A stretch of 21,232 nt of DNA from Deinococcus frigens DSM 12807 (GTDB lineage Bacteria > Deinococcota > Deinococci > Deinococcales > Deinococcaceae). The notes under the pieces are model-generated. The model ran no database searches, was not told the DNA's origin, and worked only from the letters and a program-made list of their open reading frames with translations. The first letter of the stretch is position 1. Every line of letters starts with the position of its first letter. The stretch is taken from the NCBI RefSeq assembly GCF_000701425.1, contig NZ_JNIW01000059.1, forward strand, positions 1-21,232. Direction: 5' to 3'. Below, in pieces: positions 1 through 11,166 of the stretch. Both the position numbers and the translations under genes were made by a program.

Positions 1-2
1 TC

Positions 3-323
3 GCGTTCTTCCGGCATCTCCTGCGTCACATCCAGGGGAAGATCGTGGTGATTCTGGACAATGCGGGTATCCATCGGGCGAAGATGGTTCAGGCGTTCGT
101 GGAGATCCACGAACGCCTGTCGTTGGTGTACTTGCCACCGTACGCGCCAGAGCTCAATCCAATTGAGCTCGTGTGGGCGTACGTCAAACGAAATGTGTTG
201 GGGAATTTCTGTGCCCGTTCGGTCACCGTCCTCAAGGAGAAACTGGTCGGTGCCTGGCAGCGCGTCAGATACATCCAGTTGCCGCGCCGCTTGATGGACT
301 CTAATTTATGCCGCGATCAATAG
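3..323 (+). CDS. IS630-family transposase, C-terminal part (cut by window edge)
   Basis: This frame is open from the first bases of the window to a TAG stop, so only the C-terminal ~106 residues are visible. It shows the second half of a DDE integrase-fold catalytic domain: an Asp in V-I-L-D-N-A-G-I-H (codon 57-59) and the closing Glu in L-P-P-Y-A-P-E-L-N-P-I-E (codon 165-167). The spacing and the Y-A-P-E-L-N-P-I-E-x-x-W motif are typical of IS630/Tc1-mariner enzymes, which insert at TA dinucleotides (family knowledge). No right terminal repeat could be recognised after the stop. The 5' part lies outside the window, so intactness cannot be judged. Confidence 0.88.
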   Translation, partial: AFFRHLLRHIQGKIVVILDNAGIHRAKMVQAFVEIHERLSLVYLPPYAPELNPIELVWAYVKRNVLGNFCARSVTVLKEKLVGAWQRVRYIQLPRRLMDSNLCRDQ

Positions 324-648
324 GGCTTGAGCGAACCAGCTTTTGGGCCGTCTGGGAGAGCGTTTTGCGCGTATTGTAGATCGGCACTGCCATTTTGCTG
401 AGCCTGTGAGGTTCTACAGCCAGAAGCTGTCTCTGCGATGTGCTGCACCTTGAGCGCAGGAGGCGATTCAAAGCCGGGTAGAAGACATGGCTTGTTCAGG
501 TTGAGGAGCAAATAGATCCGTCTTGTCCCCGTCCCACACAAGCTTTTTGCGGTTGGGATCAGGCCCTAAACGGGGTTTCTCTAGCAACCGCACCAGCAAA
601 AGCGGCATCTGCGGCGGCATTTTGGCTTCGGCGTGCGGCCCCATCCCA
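324..648. other. gene-free stretch between transposase and thioredoxin-like gene
   Basis: About 325 bases with no convincing gene: the open frames here have no recognisable domain, no ribosome site and atypical composition. The segment probably includes the right end of the IS630 element, but I could not identify its inverted repeat. The only clear structure is the inverted repeat at 548-592, listed separately. Confidence 0.5.
548..592. repeat. 8-bp inverted repeat, possible IS end or hairpin
   Basis: TGCGGTTG at 548-555 is matched by its exact reverse complement CAACCGCA at 585-592. A second, offset pair (GCTTTT at 542-547, AAAAGC at 598-603) could extend the structure. There is no T-run on either side, so it does not look like an intrinsic terminator for the minus-strand gene ending at 649. 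Its role is unknown. Confidence 0.4.
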
Positions 649-1068
649 TTACTCCAGCTTCCCCGTGAAATCCCCCTCCCAGGCGTTCAGAATCCGGTCC
701 CCCTGCACCAGCAATACAGTGGGGTAGGCGCTGACCTTCAGGGCGCGGGCGAAGGCGGTAGCCCCATCGCCGCGCCAGGGATTGACGCCTGCCGGGGCGG
801 GTGAGGGCGTGCCCTCGGCGTTCACGGCCCGCACGGGCAGATCGCTGTCCATCACCGCCTGCCACAGCGCCCCCAGATCGCCGCAGTCGTGGCTGTAGAC
901 CACCACCACCTCGCGGCCACTGGCTTCGGCGCTGGCCTGCCAGGGGTGGGCGGGCAGGGTGTCGCCCAGGCGCACGCGGGCCTCGGCGACATTCAGGGAC
1001 GGCACCGTTCCCAGCGCAAGGAGCAGCGTTAGCAGCGGGGCATGTCGGTGGCTCATGTGAACCATCAT
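649..1068 (-). CDS. exported thioredoxin-fold protein with a single active-site cysteine
   Basis: A 139-residue protein. Residues 1-30 look like a signal peptide (basic start, L-L-T-L-L-L-A-L core, A-E-A before the mature part). The rest fits a thioredoxin fold: beta strand V-V-V-V-Y-S at 54-59, then the active-site position S-H-D-C-G-D-L-G with one cysteine (Cys62) instead of C-x-x-C, and the cis-proline loop S-A-Y-P-T-V-L-L-V (Pro116). With one Cys it cannot do classic dithiol exchange alone, so it may reduce or isomerise by a monothiol route or simply bind. It lies 57 bases downstream of the PBP gene on the same strand, which would fit an envelope role. The start is uncertain: ATGATG at 1063-1068 or the Met at 1056, neither with a good ribosome site. 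Confidence 0.75.
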   Translation of the reverse strand: MMVHMSHRHAPLLTLLLALGTVPSLNVAEARVRLGDTLPAHPWQASAEASGREVVVVYSHDCGDLGALWQAVMDSDLPVRAVNAEGTPSPAPAGVNPWRGDGATAFARALKVSAYPTVLLVQGDRILNAWEGDFTGKLE

Positions 1069-1074
1069 GCCCCG

Positions 1075-1103
1075 CCGCCCCGCCAGTTTGCATGACGGGG
1101 CGG
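1075..1103 (-). promoter_or_regulatory. GC-rich hairpin just upstream of the thioredoxin-like start
   Basis: CCGCCCCG at 1075-1082 pairs with CGGGGCGG at 1096-1103 (8 bp, 13-base loop). On the minus strand it lies between the PBP stop and the next ATG and ends six bases before that ATG. No T-run follows, so it could be a weak terminator, an mRNA-stabilising structure, or a fold limiting translation of the downstream gene. Confidence 0.4.
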
Positions 1104-1125
1104 TGAGGACGGCTCCAGATGGGAC

Positions 1126-3513
<2,388 letters not shown>

Positions 3514-3565
3514 GCGAGCATCTCCACGGAAATGAGGTGGCCGGACCGTTGCGGGCGGCGGGGCG

Positions 3566-3943
3566 TTACGGGCGGCGGGCCGTGACGAGCTGGTTGACGC
3601 GTCCGCGCAGGTTCTTGCCGGACAGCGGTTTGTACACGATGTCGTCCGCGCCCACCAGCTTGGCCTGGTCACGGGTGTGGTCGTCGTCAAAGCCGGTCAG
3701 CAGCAGCACCGGCGTGTCGCGCAGCCGCTTGACCCGCTTGACCCGCGAGCAGACCTCGAAGCCGTCCATGTGCGGCATTTGAATGTCCAGCAGCATGGCG
3801 TCTGGGGTGTGGTCCCGCAGGTAATCCAGCGCCGCCTTGCCATCGGGCACCGCCACGATCTCGTGTCCGTCGGCAGACAGGATGACTTCCAGCATGGTGC
3901 GGATGGCTGGTTCATCGTCTGCGACGAGGATGGTATACGGCAT
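3566..3943 (-). CDS. single-domain response regulator (CheY-like receiver)
   Basis: A 125-residue stand-alone receiver domain. It has the acidic pair in V-A-D-D-E, the phosphoacceptor Asp in M-L-L-D-I-Q-M-P, the conserved Thr in L-L-L-T-G-F and the Lys in V-Y-K-P-L-S. There is no output domain, so it must act by protein contact or within a phosphorelay. No histidine kinase gene is in the window. A TATCAT -10-like box nine bases upstream on the minus strand suggests a very short leader. Next on the same strand is the PBP1A gene, 52 bases away, which suggests but does not prove a link to wall synthesis. Confidence 0.9.
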   Translation of the reverse strand: MPYTILVADDEPAIRTMLEVILSADGHEIVAVPDGKAALDYLRDHTPDAMLLDIQMPHMDGFEVCSRVKRVKRLRDTPVLLLTGFDDDHTRDQAKLVGADDIVYKPLSGKNLRGRVNQLVTARRP

Positions 3944-3952
3944 ATGCCCGGC

Positions 3953-3958
3953 ATGATA
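3953..3958 (-). promoter_or_regulatory. -10 box (TATCAT) of the response regulator
   Basis: Minus-strand TATCAT ends nine bases before the ATG at 3943, which would give a transcript with almost no leader. No convincing -35 box is seen. Confidence 0.45.
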
Positions 3959-4005
3959 GTGCAGCCGCTATGAAAAAAAATGAACCTGGGCGGCATTCTT
4001 CCTCC

Positions 4006-4073
4006 ATGACCCCTGCAATTGCCGCTGCACTCACCGCGCTGTGGGTGGGCGGCTGCTACTGTCTGTGGTTGGT

Positions 4074-4077
<4 letters not shown>
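4006..4077 (+). CDS. 23-codon hydrophobic leader ORF overlapping the mnmA start
   Basis: An ORF of 23 codons (M-T-P-A-I-A-A-A-L-T-A-L-W-V-G-G-C-Y-C-L-W-L-V) whose TGA at 4075-4077 overlaps the chosen mnmA ATG at 4074 as ATGA, a classic translational-coupling arrangement. The peptide is almost entirely a membrane segment. An in-frame ATG at 3970 would add a polar N-terminus (M-K-K-N-E-P-G-R-H-S-S-S), giving 35 residues with a typical small single-pass membrane protein layout. CATTCT at 3994-3999 lies six bases before the ATG at 4006 and resembles a leaderless -10 box (A2 and T6 match TAnnnT). I know no family for it. It could be a real small protein, a translational leader, or chance. Confidence 0.4.
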
Positions 4078-5223
<1,146 letters not shown>

Positions 5224-5234
<11 letters not shown>

Positions 5235-5568
5235 GAGCGGCCCGGTAGTCCTCCACCGTCTGATCGCCGCAGCCGACGGGGAGGACATGCACCAGCCGTC
5301 TCCAGTCGGAAAAGTGCTGATCGTCGATAAAGACCTGTGGTTTTGGTAGAAAACTCTGGAAACAGTCTTCCAGTCCGTATTCTCTGGCACTCTGACGGGC
5401 ATAGGCCGCGCCACCCGAACTCCAGCAATACAGTTTTGCGCCCTGCTCGTACAGGGCGCGAACATGGCGAATCACCGCCGGAATCGGAATGCGTGACTTG
5501 CCGTAATTTCTGATCAACGTTTCATCGACATCAACGTAAATGACCAGAGGGACCAGATTTGCCGTCAT
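5224..5568 (-). CDS. small HAD-superfamily hydrolase-like protein
   Basis: A 114-residue protein with the HAD motifs: I, D13-V-D-E-T; II, C-W-S-S-G-G (Ser50/Ser51); III/IV, Lys76 followed by V-F-I-D82-D83. It lacks a sizeable cap domain, so it would act on large or exposed phosphorylated substrates. The second acidic residue of motif I is present (D-x-D), as in phosphatases. Its 3' end overlaps the mnmA 3' end by 11 bases on the opposite strand. A TAGATT -10 box exactly six bases before the ATG points to a leaderless transcript. The terminator at 5595-5621 separates it from the gene upstream. The substrate cannot be told from sequence. Confidence 0.78.
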
Positions 5569-5574
5569 GGTGAA

Positions 5575-5580
5575 AATCTA
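5575..5580 (-). promoter_or_regulatory. leaderless -10 box (TAGATT) of the HAD gene
   Basis: Minus-strand TAGATT ends six bases before the ATG at 5568, with no purine-rich ribosome site. This is the spacing expected if transcription begins at or next to the start codon. Confidence 0.6.
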
Positions 5581-5594
5581 CATCCACAGCCAGC

Positions 5595-5621
5595 AAAAAG
5601 CCCTCCCGGTCAGGAGAGGGC
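5595..5621 (-). terminator. intrinsic terminator of the hemolysin III gene
   Basis: Read on the minus strand, GCCCTC (5616-5621) and GAGGGC (5600-5605) form a stem directly followed by five T (5595-5599). It lies 19 bases past the stop of the hemolysin III gene and before the HAD promoter. Confidence 0.8.
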
Positions 5622-5639
5622 AGGGCCGGGAATATTCAC

Positions 5640-6296
5640 TCACCGCAGGCTGAACATCATCGCCACATGTGCAGTGGTGCCGCCCAGCACGAACAGGTGC
5701 CAGACCTCGTGGAAGCCCCAGTGCCGCCAGAAGCCCTTCTCGCGTGGGCCGAACAGCTTGGTGCCGTAGACCAGCGCGCCCAGCGTGTACAGCAGGCCTC
5801 CCGCCGCCAGCCAGAAGATCGCGGCGGGAGGCAGGTTGTGGGTCAGTTGCGGCAGAAAGATCACCGCCAGCCAGCCCAGGCCCACGTACAGCAGCGTGCT
5901 GACCCAGCGCGGCAGGCGCATGGTGATCAGCTTCAGCGCGATGCCGGTTAAAGCAATGCCCCAGACCAGCCACAGCACCACGGTCTGCCACACGCCATGC
6001 AGGCCGAAGTACGCCAATGGGGTGTAACTGCCCGCGATCAGCAGGAAGATGCCCGCGTGATCTAGCTTGCGCAGCCACAACATGCTGCGCTCGGTGCGGC
6101 CAAACGAGTGGTAACTGGCGCTGGCCGAATACAGCGCCACCATGCTGACCCCAAAGACCACAAAGGGCCACAGCGCCAGCCCACGCGAGTGCGCCCACCA
6201 CAGCAGCGGCCCCAGCACGATCAGCGCCGCCAGCGCGCCGCCCCAGTGGGTCAGGGCGTTGACGGGTTCACGTGGGGCGAGGAGGAGGCGCTTCAT
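5640..6296 (-). CDS. hemolysin III / PAQR-family membrane protein
   Basis: A 218-residue protein with seven hydrophobic segments, the normal size for the YqfA/hemolysin III branch of the PAQR superfamily. Conserved zinc-site features of that family are visible: S-Y-H63-S-F, K-L-D79-H-A-G and the C-terminal H196-E-V-W-H200. The related receptors are putative hydrolases acting on membrane lipids; bacterial members are linked to membrane homeostasis, and true haemolysis is not established for most. It starts at an ATG with TAGCCT six bases upstream and ends at a clear intrinsic terminator, so it is probably a single-gene transcript. The CitE-like gene ends 69 bases upstream on the same strand. 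Confidence 0.9.
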   Translation of the reverse strand: MKRLLLAPREPVNALTHWGGALAALIVLGPLLWWAHSRGLALWPFVVFGVSMVALYSASASYHSFGRTERSMLWLRKLDHAGIFLLIAGSYTPLAYFGLHGVWQTVVLWLVWGIALTGIALKLITMRLPRWVSTLLYVGLGWLAVIFLPQLTHNLPPAAIFWLAAGGLLYTLGALVYGTKLFGPREKGFWRHWGFHEVWHLFVLGGTTAHVAMMFSLR

Positions 6297-6302
6297 GGGT
6301 TC

Positions 6303-6308
6303 AGGCTA
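6303..6308 (-). promoter_or_regulatory. leaderless -10 box (TAGCCT) of the hemolysin III gene
   Basis: Minus-strand TAGCCT ends six bases before the ATG at 6296. No ribosome site lies between them. Confidence 0.6.
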
Positions 6309-6365
6309 CGCCTCCTGTCGGCGGGCGTGGTGGTGTTGGACGCAGTTCAAATATGGCTGGAATGG

Positions 6366-7212
<847 letters not shown>

Positions 7213-7220
<8 letters not shown>

Positions 7221-8265
7221 TGCCGCCCATGCGCGCCGCCAGCGCCCAGCCGCTCAGCAGGGCGGCCTCCACGCGCGGGCCATGATCGTCGGGGGTAAAG
7301 CCGTCGCCGCACAGGCCCAGCCCCGTCCCCACGTCCCAGAAGCAGGGGCCGGGGGCGCGGCGTTCGGGAGTGGCGTAGCGCCAGCGCTGGGCGAAGGCGT
7401 GGGCAGACCTGATCTCCTCGCCCAGCACGTCCGCCGCCGCTGCCAGCAGTTCAGGCAACACCTCCTCGGGGCGGCGTTCCAGATTGGCGCGGGACCACGC
7501 CGCCGAGGCTTGCAGCATCAGCGCGGGCGGGTGGCCTTCCGCACGCTTGGTGTGTTCGCGGGCAATCCAGTCCAGCACGCCGTGGCCCTTGAGACTCAGG
7601 GCGGGCCAGTCGGCCCCGATATCCGTTTCCAGCACCGCGCCCGCCGCCCAGCACGGGGCGTAGTCCACGCGGCGCATCTTCTCGGCGGCGGCCTTTACTT
7701 CCTCCAGATCATCCGCGCCGTCCAGCAGTAGCGATTCCAGCAACGCCAGCGCCTGCGGGGCCGGGAGGTTCAGCGCCAGCCGCGCGGCCTCACCCGCCAC
7801 GCCGTCACGGGAATGCACACGCCAGCCGCCGGGCAGGCGTTCCAGGCTGCTCACCTCCAATCCAGTCTGCACGTCCAGCCCGCGCGCCAGTTCCCGGCCC
7901 AGAGTGTTCATTCCGGCGGGCGGGGCGTAGCGGGGGTGGCCGTCCTGCGGCGGCGGCGTGACCTCTCCCCCGTCCCAAGTTGCGAAACCCGGTGTCCAGA
8001 CGCGGTTCCAGCCCGCCCTGACGCCGCCCTCGGCCAATGCCACGGCGCGGGGGTGGCGGGCGGTGAAGTAACGTGCGCCGTGGTCCAGCCGTGCCTCTGA
8101 ACATTGAGCTGCCGGGGGCGGAGTACGGCGGGTGGCTGCGCGGCCCGACACTCCACGCGACTTGTCCAGCACATGCACGCTCTGGCCCCGGCGCTGCACA
8201 TCATGGGCCAGCGCCAGCCCCGCCAGCCCCGCGCCGACGATCAGCACGTCTGGCTTACCCGGCAC
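7213..8265 (-). CDS. renalase-like FAD-dependent oxidoreductase
   Basis: A 350-residue flavoprotein. An N-terminal Rossmann dinucleotide site, V-L-I-V-G-A-G-L-A-G-L-A, is followed by a second strand ending V-L-D-K-S-R-G-V-S-G-R and then L-D-H-G-A-R-Y-F-T, a signature of the renalase/amine-oxidase-like family. A C-terminal G-L-C-G-D-G-F segment is the usual late FAD contact. Bacterial renalase-like proteins oxidise isomeric dihydronicotinamides, but this substrate is only a guess here. I chose the GTG at 8265 because AGAAGG sits six bases upstream; a GTG at 8301 would add 12 residues but has no ribosome site. The start overlaps the 33-residue small ORF upstream, and the 3' end overlaps the CitE-like gene. 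Confidence 0.83.
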
Positions 8266-8356
8266 GGCGGGCCTTCTTTCGTTTAAGGGGCCGCGCTGCA
8301 CTTGACATCAGCAGGAAGGGCAGCAGCGCCAGCAGGAACTTCAAAGGCCGTTTCAT
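8255..8356 (-). CDS. 33-residue small membrane or exported peptide upstream of the FAD gene
   Basis: An ORF of 33 codons: M-K-R-P-L-K, then a hydrophobic run of about 11 residues (F-L-L-A-L-L-P-F-L-L-M), a small-residue patch (S-S-A-A) and a very basic tail (K-R-K-K-A-R-R). A TACCCT box lies seven bases before the ATG, fitting a leaderless start. Its TAA at 8255-8257 lies just inside the FAD gene, whose GTG is at 8265, so the two ORFs overlap by 11 bases and the FAD SD site (AGAAGG) falls within it. It may be a genuine small protein or a leader that recruits ribosomes to the FAD gene. I do not recognise a family. Confidence 0.5.
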   Translation of the reverse strand: MKRPLKFLLALLPFLLMSSAARPLKRKKARRAG

Positions 8357-8363
8357 GCCGTCC

Positions 8364-8369
8364 AGGGTA
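8364..8369 (-). promoter_or_regulatory. leaderless -10 box (TACCCT) of the small ORF/FAD/CitE-like unit
   Basis: Minus-strand TACCCT ends seven bases before the ATG at 8356. It is the best promoter candidate for the three-ORF minus-strand unit and lies back to back with the thioesterase promoter. Confidence 0.5.
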
Positions 8370-8382
8370 ACGCGCCATGCAC

Positions 8383-8388
8383 TAGCTT
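8383..8388 (+). promoter_or_regulatory. leaderless -10 box (TAGCTT) of the thioesterase gene
   Basis: TAGCTT ends six bases before the ATG at 8395, with no ribosome site between, as expected for a leaderless transcript. Confidence 0.6.
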
Positions 8389-8394
8389 ACCCGC

Positions 8395-8760
8395 ATGAAT
8401 TACGCCGATCTGCTGGGGTTCACCGTGCTGGAGGCCACGCCAGAGCGCACCCGCGTCCGCGCATCTGTTACCGATGCCGGCCTGAACATGCATGGCACCG
8501 CGCACGGCGGCCTGATCTTCAGTCTGGCCGACGAGGCGTTCGCGGTGATCAGCAATCTGGAGGCGCAGGCGGTGGCGGTGGACACCCACCTGAGCTTCTT
8601 CCGCGCGGCGACAGTGGGCGACGAGCTGGTGGCCGTCGCCACCCCGGAGCGCGTGGGCCGCACCCTGGCCACCTACCGCGTGGAAATCCGGCGCGGCGAG
8701 GAGGGCGAGGTGCTGGCGCTGTTTATGGGCACGGTTTCGAGGCGGGTGCGGGAAGATTGA
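8395..8760 (+). CDS. PaaI-family hotdog-fold acyl-CoA thioesterase
   Basis: A 121-residue hotdog protein with the PaaI signature N31-M-H-G-T-A-H-G-G followed by the helix F-S-L-A-D46-E-A. In this family Asn, the first His-Gly and the Asp form the active site that hydrolyses aryl- or acyl-CoA thioesters. It is divergent from the FAD/CitE-like unit, and both could act on CoA intermediates (inference). The nearest other paa-type genes are not in the window, so the physiological substrate is unknown. The stop is only three bases from the stop of the convergent nuclease gene. Confidence 0.88.
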   Translation: MNYADLLGFTVLEATPERTRVRASVTDAGLNMHGTAHGGLIFSLADEAFAVISNLEAQAVAVDTHLSFFRAATVGDELVAVATPERVGRTLATYRVEIRRGEEGEVLALFMGTVSRRVRED

Positions 8761-8763
8761 AGG

Positions 8764-9867
8764 TTATTCTGGGCGGTGATGTTGGGCTGGACGCCCTTCA
8801 GAATCTTTCCAGCACTCCCAACCATTTCGAGAAGCTCCAGCAATGTCTATAGCCGCCGTACTGGCACTTTTATAGGTCACGTCAGCCACGTACTCCAGAA
8901 GTTCAGCGGACTTTTTGACGAGCTGCCCATTTTTCAAGCCGCTCCGCCTGCGGGCGCTGATACCTTTCGCATTGGTGCCCTCATCGCTTAGCAAACGGTT
9001 GAGGGCGGTGCTTCCCGCCTTTACCGTCCAAGTGCCGTCCACAGGCCGATAAACAGCGTGAGCCTCGGCCCCAAACAGGCAGTAGGTGAAGTGGATGTCT
9101 TGTGCTTTGTGCATGGACGGCTGAGGTTCCTGATCCGGATGAGGCCTCTGCATGAGGGGAGGAGAGGACTTCGCTGGTGCCATGTTCTGCGTCGGCATCC
9201 CCAGCAGTACGTCCCGCTCGGCTTCCGTAATAGTGCCGAGTTGCGTCGCCAACTTAACGGCACTCTCGAACGAGCCGATATCGTGTTCTCGCTGGAAGTT
9301 GTGAATCAGCGGCGTTTTCTCCTTCAGGATGCGCGCCTCGTCCAGCCGCTGTTGCTGGCGGCTCTTGATCGCTTGCACCGCTCCAGCGAAACCATCCGCG
9401 CGCCACATCCCGGCGTCCAGCAGGGCGGCCAGATCGTCGGCAAAGGTGTGGCCCTCCTGCCCCAGTTCCAGTTTCAGGGCCACCCGCTCTTCCCACCTGC
9501 CCGGCAGGTGTTCGTCAATGGCGATCCAGACGCGCCCATTGGTCACAATGGCCCAGCGGGTGCCCTCGTTGACCGCGTAGGTGGACGCCTGTTGAAACTG
9601 CTGCGCCCCCAGCGTGATGTTCATGCCCTTGATTTCCAGCGCGAATTTGCCCGCCCCGGTGCGGATCAGAAAATCCGAGCGGTTGCCCGTGGCGTTGGTT
9701 TCTTCCGGCACCACCTCTGCCGGGTTCCAGATGTCGAATCCAGCGGCGTGCAGCAGCCTCAGCACAATCGCCTGCCGAACGATGGCCTCGCCAGGATTGG
9801 GGCTGCTGATCAGCCACGTTTGAATGGCCTCGACTGCCTCTCTGATCCGCTCCTGAGTGCCTGACAT
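8764..9867 (-). CDS. orphan HsdR-N-type PD-(D/E)XK nuclease with C-terminal DUF4357
   Basis: A 367-residue protein with two parts. Residues ~20-120 match the N-terminal nuclease of type I restriction R subunits: Asp65 in N-R-S-D-F-L-I, E78-I-K80 in F-A-L-E-I-K-G, and the Q93-x-x-x-Y97 motif, so all catalytic residues of a PD-(D/E)XK site with Q-x-x-x-Y appear intact. After a linker, residues ~270-360 resemble DUF4357, ending in the diagnostic N-G-W-x-x-W-K-D-x-x-G. There is no helicase motor and no hsdM or hsdS nearby, so it is not a type I system. Function is unknown; defence or repair are both possible. TAGACT nine bases upstream is a likely -10 box. Confidence 0.8.
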   Translation of the reverse strand: MSGTQERIREAVEAIQTWLISSPNPGEAIVRQAIVLRLLHAAGFDIWNPAEVVPEETNATGNRSDFLIRTGAGKFALEIKGMNITLGAQQFQQASTYAVNEGTRWAIVTNGRVWIAIDEHLPGRWEERVALKLELGQEGHTFADDLAALLDAGMWRADGFAGAVQAIKSRQQQRLDEARILKEKTPLIHNFQREHDIGSFESAVKLATQLGTITEAERDVLLGMPTQNMAPAKSSPPLMQRPHPDQEPQPSMHKAQDIHFTYCLFGAEAHAVYRPVDGTWTVKAGSTALNRLLSDEGTNAKGISARRRSGLKNGQLVKKSAELLEYVADVTYKSASTAAIDIAGASRNGWECWKDSEGRPAQHHRPE

Positions 9868-9876
9868 CTGAGAAAG

Positions 9877-9882
9877 AGTCTA
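9877..9882 (-). promoter_or_regulatory. -10 box (TAGACT) of the nuclease gene
   Basis: Minus-strand TAGACT ends nine bases before the ATG at 9867. It lies in the 35-base gap after the regulator, so the nuclease probably has its own promoter. Confidence 0.5.
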
Positions 9883-9902
9883 GCAGCGGCGCGCTTTCCT
9901 AA

Positions 9903-10675
9903 CTATTTCCCGGTCAACATGTACGGCCCGTGATCGCAGGGACGCTCATCGGCTTTCAGCCGCTCGGCCAAATCCACGGTGTCCTGCATGGGGGTGTCGC
10001 CGACTTCCTCGGCCAGGTAGTGGCGGTAACGGCAGTAATGCTCGATGGCGGCGTATTTGCCCCGGTTCATGGTCAGGCAGACCATCAGACGCTGGTGGTG
10101 GTCCTCGCCGATCAGCGGGTCCGCGTCGGCGGCGCGCAACAGGGACAGGGCGGCCAGCGGGCATTCGCGCGCGGCACAGTGCAGCAGCGAAAGGGTCAGG
10201 TGGCCCTCGACGACAGCGGCGCGGTGCTGGCTGCGGGTGGCCTCTACCCACTCGCCCTGAAGGTGCGGCAGGTACTCGCCGTCCGCGCTGGCCAGGGCCT
10301 GCCTGAGCAATTCTTCCTGCTGGCGCGGCTCTGTGCTGCCCCTGGAAGCGTCCAGCGCACGGTGCAGGGCGTGGGTGTCGCTGGCGGCCTGGAGGTCCGG
10401 GTGCAAGGTGTAGCGGCCCCCTCCTCCTGCACCGCGTCGGGGCGGCCCAGCGTGGCACGCAGGCGGTGCAGGGCCACGCGGAAACGGTTGGCGGCAGCGG
10501 GAGTGTCCTCCAGATCCCACAACTGCGCCAGGATGTCGTGGCGGTAGCGGCCCTGCGGGTTGGTGTGCAGATACCACAGCAATTCTTCGGCGTTGCGGGC
10601 GGGCCACACCACGCTCACCCCGTCCACGATCACGTCCACGTTGCCCAACGAGCGCAGCAGGTAACGCTGGGACAT
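9903..10675 (-). pseudogene. BTAD/SARP-type transcriptional regulator, frameshifted
   Basis: Two frames together encode one regulator of about 257 residues. The first part (from the ATG at 10675, M-S-Q-R-Y-L-L-R-S-L-G) is an OmpR-type winged-helix DNA-binding domain (N-A-E-E-L-L-W-Y-L, R-F-R-V-A-L-H-R-L-R). The second part, in the next frame to the stop at 9903, is a bacterial transcriptional activation (BTAD) domain (L-R-Q-A-L, C-L-T-M-N-R-G-K-Y-A-A-I-E-H-Y). The break falls at the five-C run 10417-10421: one extra base would give V-Q-E-E-G-G-R-Y-T-L-H-P and join the domains. It may be a true inactivation, a sequencing or assembly error, or phase-variable slippage. No target gene is evident. 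The nuclease lies downstream on the same strand. Confidence 0.75.
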
Positions 10676-10833
10676 AGAGGCTGGCGCAGTAACGCCGATC
10701 TGTTCTTGAGGCCTGCTGGTCTCCCCCTTTCGTATCAATCATGACATTTTGGGGCGAGGCAGGTGTCCCCTGGGATCGCAGAGGGACGCCGCGCGGGGGA
10801 TATTTTTCTTACTCTGGCACGGCTGGCACACAC

Positions 10834-10860
10834 AAAACCGGACACCACTGGGATGTCCGG
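10834..10860 (-). terminator. intrinsic terminator of the GlsB/YeaQ gene
   Basis: CCGGACA (10838-10844) pairs with TGTCCGG (10854-10860), a 7-bp stem with a nine-base loop. On the minus strand four T follow (10834-10837). It lies 36 bases past the stop of the small membrane protein gene. Confidence 0.78.
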
Positions 10861-10891
10861 GAAGTTGGAGAGAAGGCTTGAAGTTGGAGAG
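10861..10891. repeat. 12-bp direct repeat
   Basis: GAAGTTGGAGAG occurs at 10861-10872 and again at 10880-10891, a period of 19 bases, in the 3' untranslated part of the GlsB-like gene next to its terminator. It may be a small duplication. Confidence 0.6.
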
Positions 10892-10896
10892 GGAGT

Positions 10897-11166
10897 TTAG
10901 CGCAGAACCTTGAGCGCCTTGAGGATGGCGATCAGAATCACGCTACCAACCACGCCCCAGATGATGCTCCAGAAGCTGAAGCCGCCGCCTGCCGCAGTCG
11001 CGCCGCCGATGTTGAGCAGTCCCGCGAAGACCCACTGGGCCAGCAACGCGCCCACGATCCCGATCAGGATGTTGGCGATTGCGCCCTGCTGCGCGTTGGT
11101 GTTCATGATCATGCTTGCCAGCCAACCGCAAAGTGCACCTACCAGAATAGTAATGATCCAACCCAT
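10897..11166 (-). CDS. GlsB/YeaQ/YmgE-family stress-response membrane protein
   Basis: An 89-residue, very hydrophobic protein with three membrane segments (residues ~4-22, 31-52, 64-84) rich in Gly, Ala and Ile. It has the family layout I-I-x-x-x-x-G-A-x-x-G-W-L-A-x-x-I-M and [11 protein letters not shown]. Relatives are general-stress or transglycosylase-associated small proteins with no enzymatic role shown. It has the best ribosome site in the window (AGGAGGT, seven bases before the ATG), unlike most neighbours, and a long untranslated upstream region, so expression may be strong and regulated. It ends at a clear terminator. Confidence 0.92.
   Translation of the reverse strand: MGWIITILVGALCGWLASMIMNTNAQQGAIANILIGIVGALLAQWVFAGLLNIGGATAAGGGFSFWSIIWGVVGSVILIAILKALKVLR

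Noticed and set aside
317..541. A 74-codon minus-strand frame next to the IS630 transposase.
   Set aside because: No domain, no promoter or ribosome site, and composition unlike the neighbouring genes.
8764..9867. Type I restriction-modification system.
   Set aside because: Only the HsdR N-terminal nuclease region is present; no helicase motor, hsdM or hsdS occurs in the window.
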